Shown here: positions 24,389 through 37,000 of the stretch, one piece after another
How positions within the stretch are numbered: position 1 is the stretch's first letter
Layout of the letters: each line of letters begins with the position of its first letter
Assembly (NCBI RefSeq): GCF_003254395.2
Contig: NC_037646.1
Location: 8,648,381 to 8,712,380 of the forward strand
DNA length: 64,000 nt
Direction: 5' to 3'
DNA from: Apis mellifera
Taxonomy: Eukaryota > Arthropoda > Insecta > Hymenoptera > Apidae
Made by a program: the position numbers and the translations under genes
The notes under the pieces: generated by a model
Database searches by the model: none
Told to the model about the DNA's origin: nothing
What the model saw: the letters and a program-made list of their open reading frames with translations, nothing else

Positions 24389-25018
24389 AATTTAAAATTA
24401 ATATTTTATTTGAATGGATATTTAAAAATTATTCAAAAATATTTCAGTGAAGATGCTTTTATCAAGATTCTTACAATTTTAAAATCAAAGCGGAATATTG
24501 GTCAAAAATTATATAAGGCAATGTGCAAGGAGCTTTTCGATAATATGAATGACGATTTGGAGGATATATTGAATGAAGGAAGTTTAAAAAATGGATTAGA
24601 AAGAATTGCGAAATTATCGGACGAAGATACTTCCATGGTCGAAGATGCTTGGTAAGTCACAATCGATACCTGATTATTAATTTATAATTGATAAATAATT
24701 TTGTTAATTATATATATATAATTATTAATTATATTTCATGTTTATTTCAGGAGACCACCTGGCAATGTATCTTCGCATTTACGTTCATTGGATGCACAGA
24801 AGATTAAAGAAGAAAGCGAGTTGTTGGAAAAGCGTGTAAATGAGATGGAAGAAGAAAATAAAATTTTAATGGAAAAAATTGCGGAAAAGAGATCAAATAT
24901 TGTGACTATGAATGATACCATAACAGAATCTATAAATAAAACTCAAATTGCTATAAATTCATTAGAAGAAAGAATGGAAGTATTACAAAAATGTCTAATA
25001 TTATTAGATAATGAATAA
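24389..25018 (+). CDS. Nnf1: Nnf1/PMF1 kinetochore protein (start exon unresolved)
   Basis: Nnf1 (PMF1 in vertebrates) is a subunit of the Mis12 complex that links the inner kinetochore to Ndc80. Two exons join in frame: 24,389-24,651 (or from 24,446 if the later acceptor TTTCAG is used) and 24,751-25,018. Together they give about 176 residues; human PMF1 has 205. The first half has the family pattern of helices with a conserved acidic segment, 'DLEDILNEGSLKNGLERI'. The exon junction falls within 'EDAWRPPGN', which matches the EPAWRPSG motif I recall from PMF1. The last ~80 residues are coiled coil. No in-frame ATG precedes the domain, so a short first exon must lie upstream. The gene converges on the next one; the stops are 171 bases apart. 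Confidence 0.88.
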
Positions 25019-25189
25019 ATGATAGAATTGAAAATATTAAATAGATAAAGAATATTATAAAAAGTAGGTAAATATTGTTAAAACTGTAAATAGAAGAAAT
25101 GTTATTTTATATTTTTATATATGAAATGAATTATATAATATTAAATACGTAAATATATATATCAAATACTTAAATTATAGTTTTTTAGT

Positions 25190-25954
25190 TTATATTTTAT
25201 AATTAGAATTTTTTATATTAATAAATCTAGAATCCATTAAAATCATATTTACTTTTTTTCTTAAATCTGGTGTAATATATACATTTTCTGTAATTCTTTT
25301 TAATTTTCGTATTAATGCCATATTTTTTTTCTAGAAATAAAAATATAAAAATTAGTTTAATTATATTGATTATATTGATGTATATATATCATATAATGAA
25401 ATGTACCTCTTGAATTATAATCATATTTTTGATTTCTATCAATTTTTTATTATTTTCATCTGTTGCTTTCTTTAATTCATCTAATTTTTTTCTTAAATTA
25501 TCTCTTTGTATTGTTAACGAATTGATTCTTTGTTGAATAGTGTTATTATCATTAACTTTCTCGATACATTTTACATAGTTACAATGAATTTGTTTTAACT
25601 CTTCATCTAAATTATTGTAATTTCTTTCTACATTATTTAATACATACATTCCTTTATCTTTCAATTGATTGACATTATGTATTTCTACCTCTGTATATTC
25701 ATATTCTTTTTGACATTCGAGTAATTTTGATTTAACGTCATTTATTTCTCTATGCATTTGATATAATTCATCAGAATTCGAGTTTGCTTGAATCTTATCA
25801 TATTGTAATTCCATTTCTATCATATTATTTATAATAATCATAATAACATCACATTAAAAAATATAAAGTTATAAATTATAAAAAATAAGAAATGAAATAT
25901 AAATTTTATCTTACCAGATAATGATTGATCAAGATTATGAATATTAAAATTCAT
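25190..25954 (-). CDS. Small coiled-coil protein, 196 residues, unassigned
   Basis: On the minus strand, exons 25954-25915, 25816-25407 and 25330-25190 join in frame from ATG to TAA. Residues ~15-150 form a near-continuous heptad-type coiled coil rich in Asn, Lys and Glu. The final ~45 residues ('MALIRKLKRITENVYITP' onward) are more hydrophobic and could be a small globular end. Size and layout resemble Spc24-type Ndc80-complex subunits, which have a long coil and a small C-terminal domain. However, I see no diagnostic RWD residues, so this is only a suggestion; an augmin or other coiled-coil subunit is equally possible. Its 5' end faces a promoter-like region shared with a + strand leader exon. 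Confidence 0.75.
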
Positions 25955-26131
25955 TTTTTTTGACGTTACAGTTCATCAACTTATAATTCGAATAAATTTA
26001 CAATATGGCTGCCTAGCGCCAAAGCATTCCCGCGTAAATCGAAACCATATTTTGATTGGAGGAGACGGACCAATGGAAGATCTCCTTTTCGTCAATAATT
26101 TGGCGAAATGCTCGACAGATGGCGAGAGCAT
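25955..26131. promoter_or_regulatory. Probable bidirectional promoter
   Basis: This short, CpG-containing interval separates the ATG of the minus-strand coiled-coil gene from a + strand initiator at 26,132. It carries ATGGCTGCC and GATGGCGAG words similar to PHO/YY1 sites. A 63-codon frame on the minus strand (26,167-25,976) ends 21 bases before the gene's ATG and may be an upstream ORF or chance. Confidence 0.45.
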
Positions 26132-26253
26132 TAGCTCAGTCCCTGCTACGCACCCGCTGTTCGCCATTGTATCGTGATTGCTGTTAAGTTTCGTGTTTGT
26201 GAGTGAGAATTCATCCGGTTTATATCAAGTTCTGGAGTTCTTTTACGCATCGG
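26132..26253 (+). other. Probable noncoding first exon of a + strand gene
   Basis: An initiator-like GCTCAGTCC (TCAGT at ~26,132) is followed by ~120 bases without a useful ATG frame and then by a strong donor, CATCGG|GTAAGTC, after 26,253. This is the look of a 5' UTR exon with a long first intron. No acceptor partner with coding sequence is visible in the window. Confidence 0.45.
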
Positions 26254-28000
26254 GTAAGTCGAAATTCTTATTGTGCTTTAATACTTTTTCGTTAAGGTTT
26301 CTAAATTCTATATAATTCACGTATAATTACGGTAGTAAAGTGTGTTTCGTTTCGAAAGGACGACGTATACATTTTTTTGGGGGTTAGTTTCTGACCCTCG
26401 CGCGTCAGCCCTCTTCCGTACGCGTGGTCAAGCCGTAAATGATAGTTCGAACCATTTGTGACTCCAAATTTTATAAAATATTCAAAAATAAAATTTATAA
26501 GGTTTTTGGAACATTAATAAAGTTGTTGAGGTTATACGTCGAGTATAATAACGAACTCGATGTTTTTTCCAGTAGTGATTCTACGCCATGCGTTTTTAGA
26601 CGCTTTGAATCGACAGTTAAGTCAATAATTTCGGCCATGCGACCAGGCATAATATGTCTGTAGAAATTTACGTATTTTGGAATAGCATGAACGTGCGAGC
26701 ATACCGTATTTATATACCATTTTCATTTGATCAATTTCTTCACCATTCACTATCATATAATGACTAATTAATTGGATAAAACCGAACAATGAACATTATC
26801 TTACTTGATAAGAGTAGTAAGTTAATGAATTGTGCTTACTGTTTTATATCATACATATAATCCTACATTACTTATAATGCATGAGCGATTACATGCATTT
26901 TCTTTTCAGAATAATATTATCTATATGTGATTGTTTGTCACGTAATTTGAATCCGGAAGAATAACTTCGTATTATTCTTTCAACGAATCTTTGTTATCTA
27001 ACTGGTTATTCAATGCAGGGCGTAGCATCGTATATAAAAGTATTCCATAGCCAATGACACAATAGTTTTTTTTTCGTATCACGTGTTTGCATAATTTTTT
27101 ATACGATATTTTTTGCATTCATCATTAAGTAATCCCTAAATTGTGATTATTGTCTTAAGAATGCTTTTATGTATTGATAATTTTGATTCAAAGATGCACG
27201 ATTAATTTATTGCGCGAAACTGTAGTGGAATTAGTTTTACACTGTTTTTTACAACGAAACATACTCCATCTGTGAATCGGAAACGATGTTATCCGATGGG
27301 AGCTGGGATTAACGTTTTTGCACATGACAAATGTAGTCCTCTTATGTTGTAATGATTCGATTAGCGTTTCGTTTCGATCGAGAATCTGTTCGATGGAAAT
27401 TATTGAATCGATATTGAATTACGCGTATATACAGACTTTTATCTTAGAAATATTTACACGGCAATGTATTGCTTAACTCTAAAAGTAGATGGCGCCATAT
27501 TAAATTAAAATTAACAGAAAGAAAAAAGTTACTATGCATATTTAATAATTTTTTTTAGAAATTTCATATTTTTTACGTTCTCATTATATAAATTAGTTTA
27601 TTTCATAATTTTATTACCGATAAGAATACAAATTATTAAATTAATTATAAAAATCGATAGTTTATATTACAATATTCATGTTGAGTGATTATTACAAATT
27701 TCACAAATTAGAATTTTTATTTATTGTTTTATCAATTCAATTAATATAATCATTTTTATTTAAGGTATCGATTATTTTAATAATAATAACTTAATATATC
27801 TAGCTAATTTTTAATTGTAAATAATTTAAATTAAATTATTTTACATAAATATTTAATAATTTAATAATTAGATTTAACAATAAAAATTTGACGAATAACT
27901 TTATCGATTTTTGTATATCTTTATATTCGCTTCATCTGAATTGAACTTTTTCGGTTAATACGACAATCGTTGAAATAATTATCAAGTGTATAATCGACAT
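26254..28000. other. Noncoding, mixed composition
   Basis: No coding frame is supported. A perfect palindrome ATGGCGCCAT lies at 27,489-27,498, then a strongly AT-rich stretch (27,520-27,920). The interval would be intronic if the leader exon ending at 26,253 is real. Confidence 0.45.
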
Positions 28001-31000
28001 ATTTAATTTCCTTAATGCTGCTACCTCTTTATCGAATAATCCCACGTGTATTAACGATTTCCTTGTCTTTAGCTAGCGTATCTTCTGATCATTCCACCGT
28101 GAACTTCGATTCTAATTATTTCCTCGTAACGCTAACTGCTTCTGACAATGTTTGTCTGCCACAGACTCTGCAATTAATTCATCGATTATATTGTTGAATA
28201 TTCGATCATACTATTGTAATCGTGATTCGTGCACATGTGTATCTTTCAATTAGCGAATTCTTTTTTGTGATTTTTTTGCTAGAAAATCCTCATAAATGAA
28301 CCAAACATTCTGTCCTTTACATCTTCGTAAAAGAAACTTTATACATATATTATATTACATATATAATAGTATGTTACAAGTTCGTAACCAAAACTTTACG
28401 CTGCATTATCCATTAATAAATTCGCTCTTCCCATGTTACCATACTTTAAAGTAATACCAAGATTTTTGCTACTCTTCAATCTTGATGAAGATCTATCCTT
28501 AAAATCTTTATCAATTCCTCCATCGATAAGCGTCCTTATTACGTTCTGCTGATCCACTTTTTCCTTCAATCCTTTCATTCTTCTAACCCGTCGTCTCAAG
28601 TTTTTTCTTTCTTTCTCTATTTCTTCTTATTCCTCATTTAGGGTTTCTCCTAACCACGAATGATAACGATACAGTACATCATTCTTATATTCTTTGCTCT
28701 TACATTTATATATATATATATATTTAAAATTTTTTCTTTAATTATTAATATTTTAATAGACTAGACTGTCTTTATTCTCTTTGACCTTTAAACTCTTATC
28801 CCTTCTCTCTCTCTCTCATGTACAAATCGTGAGTCGTCGATAAGGCAGTCGATAAAGATATCGACGGGTCTCGCAATAATGGTATCGCATGGATATCATT
28901 CATAATCGCGGAATCGAATATGATATAGAGTTGTCTACGAGAGGAACGGTTCCAAGAGAAATTTAATCTTGCCGATTGGTTGTTGGTACTGTAACTAGTT
29001 TGGGCTAGGTCAAGCCGAGTTAGGTTGCGCTCAGGTAGGGGCATCGTAGTAGGGGTAGGTGGACGGGGTGAATTTCTGCCGGTGGGGTTGAACACAATGG
29101 CACAACAAACCGTTTCCCTGGCAACTGTTCGTTCGGGGTTGCCATCACAAAACTTTCCAACTTGTGACTGCAAACATTAATGCTGGCACACGCGTTATCA
29201 AGAGAGAAAAACGACGAGGCGCGGAGGTGGCCGCGTGAGTTCACACGCACGCCCATAGTCACGCGAGCGCGCGTGCTCGCGACACGCACCGGCGTGTGTC
29301 CCCGCGCGAAACAATGGGCCATCGGGGAGGAGGATGCCCGCGGACCACCCCTCCCTCCACGTTTCATTATTTTCGCTGGCTCGCGCCCTTTTTACTTTTT
29401 AACGCGCGCTTATTTTGCCAGCCCGTATGGTGTAATCGCGGCGTAAATTGCCTTACGCACCGCGCGTTATTGTGTAGGGGGATATATTGTTTCTGAGAGA
29501 TTACCAACTTGTGGATCCTCTATCCCCTAAAAAGGGTCATTGCGGTTATTTTTAGTTAGGAATTATTTTTATCGAAAATTTCGTTGCAAGCCTGTTTTAT
29601 CGTTCGGAGTTAATTAATTTAACGCGGTTGCACAATTTTCTGCAATCAATTAGGAACGTTAACGATAATTTTTATGTGAAGAAAACATTTTTATAATTTG
29701 ATTATTGCCAAAAAAGAAGTCGTCGTGTGATTTATTATGCGTTTATTATCATTTGAAATTATTTCCGTAGAAGATTTTTATATTTTACTCGTTTAATTAT
29801 TAATTATTTATTAGCTAATTTTCAAAAATTTTGAGAAAGCAGTTAAAAAAAAATGTAAAATATAGGAATTCATGAAAATGGGAAATTTTATCATTTTTTT
29901 TTTCGCTAAAAGTTTTCGCAAATAAAATTTTTGCATCTTTTTTTCCCACCTTGTTTTTTTACATTCTCGTTATTGACCTCGTACAACATTACGTAACGTC
30001 GCGCTAATGTAATTACAGGCAAATTAGCTGTGCCTTTTATTCATCGCAATTAATTGTGCAAATATTTTTGCGTTTCTTATCATCCGTATATAATAGATTG
30101 AAATACCTGCAAATTTTAATTATACATGAACGCCAATACGGTGCGATTTAATTTATCGATAGAACTCGTGCTCGATGTAAATTTACGGGGATTCACGCAC
30201 GAAAAATAGGGCTTCCAATTTTCGATCAATTTATCTCATCGATACCGCGGATCCATAAAGGAAAACTTGATCGTAATTGAACGTACGAATCCCAAACGAT
30301 TCCCAAATAATCGTACGAATACGGATGATCGACGCTTTTTCGCGAATTAATTATTTCGACTAATCGATTTCTACAAAAGCGCCAACTATTTTCGACCTCG
30401 ATATACTTTTTCTCTCATTCGTTATTCTCGATGCTGGTCGTACATTTCGCAACGCGCGTCATTTATTTTTAATCACGATTTTTTTAAATTTTCACGCCGG
30501 TCGAAAATCACAAACGAATATGCGTAACGATTCGACAGGAAATGCATTAAACTTGTACATCGAACGATTACAACAAATACGTGATAATCTTCGCATGTGC
30601 GTGTGTCTCCTTCACAGAGTATCAGAATTTTTTAGGATTTAAGATTTATCTCGACGTAGGTAACGATGCTCCAGGGTGAAATGAAATAAATTCTCTCCCT
30701 CCCCTCTCTTTCTCTTTTGTTCCTGTTCGTTACATTGGACAATTTATATCTTTGTTTGCCTCTTTTTTTTTTCGTGGCCGCGTTTAAATGAAATATTTCA
30801 ATTTGCCCTTGGCTCTCCGCGTTCGCGCACACGTCCCACGGTACGCTTCATCCCGTTTGATTAATGCCACTTCGATGTCGCTATACTTTTCCGCTTGTTA
30901 CAAGGAGATCCCTAAAATATCCTTTTCATCCGTTTCATTCGTTGAATAATAGATTCGAGATCGTTTCTTTTTTCGTAAAACTCCAATTTTAAATTCATTC

Positions 31001-34000
31001 ACATCGTCTCGTCAAACGTCATAGCTTCTCTGTAAACGCATAATGTAACATGACGTAATCGAACCGTGTTTGTCAAGCTAAGATTGAAAATGCAAAGGGC
31101 TCGAAGGGGGAAAGGATCGAGATGGAATTATATCGTCGAGAATGGAGATTTATCTGGTAGAAAAGTTTTCAAAGGTTTAGGTTTAGGTAGAGCAGCGCGA
31201 GGATTACGCGAGGGAACGAGGACTCGGTTCGCAAAAATGTGTCATCGATTCGCTGACTTTCGTCGCGTTCCAGTTAACCACGTGGTTCGAGGAAAATACA
31301 CTCGGCCAGGTGAAGTGAAACTCGCGCGCGCGTCAAACCGTGTAAATGACACACATCCAACCTGTAATGGGAAAGATCGAGCTAGGTGTTCTTCCCTGAT
31401 AAGGCGTGGAAACGATTAGTCGGCTGCATGTTCCTTTCTCGCCTTTCCTTTTCTCGTCCAATTCACATTTGTGGAGCAAGTATACAAATCTATTTTTTCG
31501 TTTTTCTTTTTCTTTTTTTTTTTTAAATTATATTTTCACAGAAATTTAAAATTATTATCGACGCGAACAGTTAATCCTATTTATCTATTTATTAAATTTA
31601 TTTATTAATTGTAACGAGCCAACAAATTTTATTTATGAATTGTACGAATTCTCTTTTTATTTCGGATGCATCAATTCATATTTCAATCCTGGTTATCTAT
31701 TTTTGTATTTTCCGTCCGTGCAAAGGGGGGAAAATTTTACAGGCAACCTGCTTAGTCGAATTGTATCGGTGCGTTGTGAATCGAATTGCGTCTCATCGAT
31801 TCGCGGACAGCCAATTTGTTTGGCGCGTGAATTCGCGTCGATCGTTGTTTTGTAACCGGCTAAAAGCAATTGGGAGAGGATGCGCAAAGTGCTTGCCGAA
31901 TGCTATCGTACACGATCGTATGCGTGCGCTTTTTTCAAATATCGATCGTAGAAATAGTAAACGTTACGTAATCGGATGTTCTTGCGGAATTACGTTGCTC
32001 GGCTTGCTTTGACGCCCGAAAGTGAAACGAATATTTAGATATAGGATTCATATAATAGGAATTTTGTGACTGGTCGGGCTAATAGTTTTCTCAGAAAGCC
32101 AAATATAAATTGGAAAACGTTGCTTCGTTTATTTCGATAAATTAGAAAATAGAAGTCGTTCTTGTTTATCGAATTAAAAAGGAAAAAGAAAATGCAATAT
32201 TTTACAGCTCGAAATTTTGCTCGATCGATTCTCGCGCGCGCACAAAAAAAAAAGAAACTCCATTTGTCAGTGACAGAACTGGAAACTTCTCCCGGGGGAA
32301 AAAAGTTGTTTTGGAATCGCGCCAGAGACAACAAATCATAGATCTTATATTTAGACCCAGGAATCGACTCGAAAGAGAAAAGAAGAAAAAAGATGAAAGG
32401 GAATAAATAAATAAATAAATTTATCAAGAAAGCTAGGAAGTTTAAACGTTAGAGTAGGGGGGGGGGGTTTACATACATCAACGGTTGTGCATCATTTGGC
32501 CAGAAGCAAAAGGCTATTATCGAATGCCACGGGTACTTGTCGCACTCCATTAACAATGCGAATCCACAATCTAATTTAAACCATTCAGTAGCACGAGTCG
32601 TGTAAAACGTTATTGCTCTTGGAGAGGACGTACCGCCACTTATAACATCGGTAGCAATTAGTTTCATAAGTCAAGCGTGATAAGGGCGACACGGTTGTTC
32701 ATTGGAGAGCGACAGAGAACCGATCGACTCGAAGTTTTTCTAAGAAATTCTATTCCTCGCCATCTTTCCCATTAACCAATGGTGACGATATAGAAGATAT
32801 TCAGGGGATCGTGCATTAACTCTTAACCAGTGAACAACGAATCGTCAGAGAACGCATTCCTTAGATCTGTTTTATCTCTACACGTTTTACACATCTCACG
32901 AGAACGTTACACAGATCGTGAATTCCCGACTGATCCTCAATGAGATGGCGGAATAATCTCTGGAAAGTCGCCAATTTTTACTTTTTTCACTTTAATTATC
33001 CGTATTATAGAAAATTTTATTTAAAAATTTTTTTAAAATCGCGTTCCTAAATTCGATCGCAGAGAGAAATTTCTCTTCTCTCTTTCTCTCAAGCCTCGAT
33101 CTTCCTTGATCGTTTCACGAGGATAAACAACCTTCTGTTTGTTTAATTCCCAGCCGGTGTGTCCGTGAATATTGAGCGTAAGGAATCGCGCGGTGGCGGT
33201 TGCTCAAGAAAATTGCGACACCGCATACCTCGGTCGTCCCTCTGCCGCGGCGGAGTTTCCCTTTTCGACTCTCGGCCACCACCTCTTCCCTCGCCACTCG
33301 TAGTCCTTGGAGGCAGCCGTTGTGCACTTTTACAACGATGGAATGCAGCGATTGGCAGCGGTGTCGGTGATCTAGTAGGCCTGTTGTGCGCCCGTGAGCC
33401 ACGCGTGGAATTGAGCTTCGGCCCGCGCGAATGGAATCTCGTTAATACGTACGTTCTCCGTTGCAAATTGCGCTTGCCGCCTCGTGCTGTGCATCCACAC
33501 GCCGTGCTCCTCGCTGTTCCTCCTTCGTGGGAATCGTGACACGTGGGGTGCTCGTGTTTGACCATACGTATCCGTGGCTTTCGTTTTATCCCCACTCCTT
33601 GTCTCTCGTTAATTCGATCAACGCGCCATTTTCCAAAGAATTAAGTTATTAGTAAAAAAAAAAAAAATTATACATTATTCGTAATATTAATTGAACAGAA
33701 TAGAATCTTGATTTCTCGATATTTTGAGTCAATTTTATACAATTTTATTTCCTATTTTTCGGTAAGATTTTCATTCCAGATTTGAAGATGATAAAAGTAT
33801 ACCGAATTAATTGTTTTTTGATTACTCGCTAAGAGAAATTAGGAAATTTTCATCGTAGATTGTAATGTTTGTTGCGACAATGACAATGTTTGTTAATTAA
33901 TTTTTCTATTCGAGACCGTAACAAAGACCGTGCGTTTGCTTTCTTGCGACTTCCGTTACGAATTATTATGATTATTTTCTCGTCTCGAGTGTTCGTTATC

Positions 34001-37000
34001 GTATCGTTCGATTGAATAGCGTTGTTTTCTCGGGTTGTTTATGACGGCCGAGTTGTGCGTTGCTTGCTTGATTAAATTTATCCTGTGTTTTTCCTCTTCG
34101 TATCGTGTTTCGCTATTGACCGCGCCGCTTTCCATCTTACATCCGAATTTTAATTTTCCTCAATTACCGCGAAAACCATCCTCGCCAACCATTCACGTTT
34201 TATATATATCTCGAGAGGTATAAAATATTATAGCGCCAAACGATTTAGTCGATCCAATGTGTCGACCCTTTTTGTCAGACGCGAGTAATTAAAACTAATT
34301 AGCGAACAGACAAGCTTTTTGCGGGAAAGACGCAAGAAATTGCGAGTCGGTTGAAACGCACCATGTTTTTTTTTTACCGTTCCTCGTCGACAAGCTCCAA
34401 TTAAAGATTTCCGACAGTAATGACTGTCTGGGCATGTTTATCGAATCGATGAATGGGATGAAAAGGAACAGCCTTGAATGGCAACCGTGCATTTCATGAT
34501 CTATTTCCTTCGATGCTCGTCTCGTTGAAACTATTCTGACCGATCTCGAATAAAATTTCCATCTTGTCTAACATCTTTCATCGAACAGCCCATACTTTTA
34601 TTTATATATATATATATAAATATATATATCGTTTAGTGTAAAAAACACTTCTTTTCACATTTGGAATATTCTCGTTATATCAAAATCTTTCAAACCACCT
34701 TGATAAATATATAACGAGGTAAAAAAATTTAAGTATCCAAGAGTTCTTAAGAGTTTCCTCAAGGGTACGGACATTAATTTTCTTGTAATCGGCCTTTCGA
34801 CTGGTATCGCTATAGTAGAACCTGAATCTCGTACGGAGAGGATAATTAAGAAATATTGTGGCGATGGTTTGTTCGCTTTCTCGATTCTCTCCGCTTCTCT
34901 TCCTTCCTTCGTTTTACTTCGCTCGTTTTCTTTCGTGCGTGTATCAAGAGAAGGACACGCGGGCAGGGGAACGCGATTGAAAGCGAAAGCGAAAGTTTCG
35001 TAGCCACGAAAGCGAGAGAATCCCTCCTTTGACAAGGTCGCGCAATGGCAGGTTCAAGGTCATCGGATAGACAGAGAAAACAATTGCGAAATGGGGACAG
35101 TTGCATTTATCCCCCACTCGCGATTACGATTTCAACGATTCGCATTCCTCCGCGATCGAGATTTCGAAATACGAGATACCACGTTCGAGCTCGGAGGTAT
35201 GATAGTTTCAGAGAAGGAGGTTGATTAATTTTTTTTTATTTCTTTCTTTTTTTTCTCTCAGAAAATTCCATTCGATCAATTCTCAATTATATTTGAGAAT
35301 TTTTAAATTGTATGATTGTTGACGTCGTTAAATATCTGATTCGGTTCTCCACGTTCGAATTCTAACACGTATGTAGAAATTTCGAATCGTTATCCTCATC
35401 GAATATCTCCTCGATTTCCAAATATATTCAGATACTCGGTATTCGATTTACATCCGAGTGTTCGAATACTTGCTCTCGAATGTCGGAATTCAACCGGTTC
35501 TCGAAACGGAATTCGTGTTACGACGAGTATTTCGATCCCTCGATCGCGATAAGTTCTCTATTTCTCTTATATATATATAAGATACTGCATGCTATATATA
35601 CACGATTGAAGGAAATCCCGCATTTGAGGCACGGGGTTGCCAAGAAAGTCTTACTTATCGATTCCTGCTAGTTGGCCGAGAGACAAAACGTCTTCTCTCC
35701 TCTCCTTTCTTTTTCCCCCCCACTTTATCTCAACTTTTTATCCAACGTCTCATTTACAGCTCCATAATATAAATTCCAAACTAAGAAGGGATATTTTCAA
35801 ACCCTTCTCTAATATTTCCAAGAGAGATCCAAGACTCGATCCATTCGCTTTTCTTGCAATAGTCGCGTCTCATAGTTGTGTGTAGATGACAATATGCATC
35901 TCGAAAACGAGTCTATTAACAATGGACGGCGTTAATAGTTTCGACGAGGCTGGTCGAAACTGTTGCAATCATCCTCTCCGCGTGTTGAATGAAAATATTT
36001 GATTCACAATGAGCTGGCATCGACCTTTACCTACCGCTACTTTCCCACCCGGTTCTAGATCCTCATCTTTGAAATGTTAATTCGGGATCATTATGCGTGT
36101 TCTTGGCACACTGACCATTTCAGACCCGCCGCCCGATGAAACGATCATTCTCATCTCCCCGCCCTCGAGCAGCCGAGGAATTTTTAAATTTCGAGCGAAA
36201 CTTTACTGCGTGAAAGATTTCAAGATTTTGATTATTGCATCGGCAAAGTGCTTTCGAGATATTTATATATTCTGTTTCTATAATTCGAGATTAAACGGAA
36301 TAATTGGGATTTAATTTTTAGTAATTGGCTAAAAGTGTACAAACTCAACTTAGTTTATCCACGATTTTTCACTCGTTCAGTCGAGCGGATAAATTATTGG
36401 GCAGATCGAGAGCAGCCACGAGTTGCCAAATGAAAATTCCCCAACGGAATTGTTCAAATTTTCTCTCTTTTCTACGGCTTCGCGGGAATAGTTGCTTGTT
36501 TGGAGCATTTCGACGAGAAGAGACTCGATAGTCTCGAGACGTCGAATATTTCCTTCCGATTTTTTCGCTCGTGTTTTAAAAATAAATAGAAATAGATCCA
36601 CAATTTTAACCATCTCTCTACAACTTCTCCTTTGCGTTCCTTTGATTTGATCGTCCAAAAGTTTTCCTGTATTCAATCGACGCAAACGCGTATATATTAT
36701 AAAAATACGTACCGCGTTAAAAAAAAAAAAAAAGACTCGAAATGCCAGGAAAAGGAAACATATTTGATTTCAGTCTGTGCGCGTTTCTCGTTATTCTATC
36801 AAAGAAGAAGCCTCGCTTTTCCCATGTTCGCGTAATTCGACATATTGCGTAGACACGAAACTCTCGAATGCTAAAGGATCCTCGATGCTTATATTGCATA
36901 TATATATGTACATCCTGGGATTTCTATTTAAATGGCAGAGTCAATCGACGGGAATAAGGCCACGGATTCGCATGCGTGTTTCCAACCGGTTGATTTTAAT

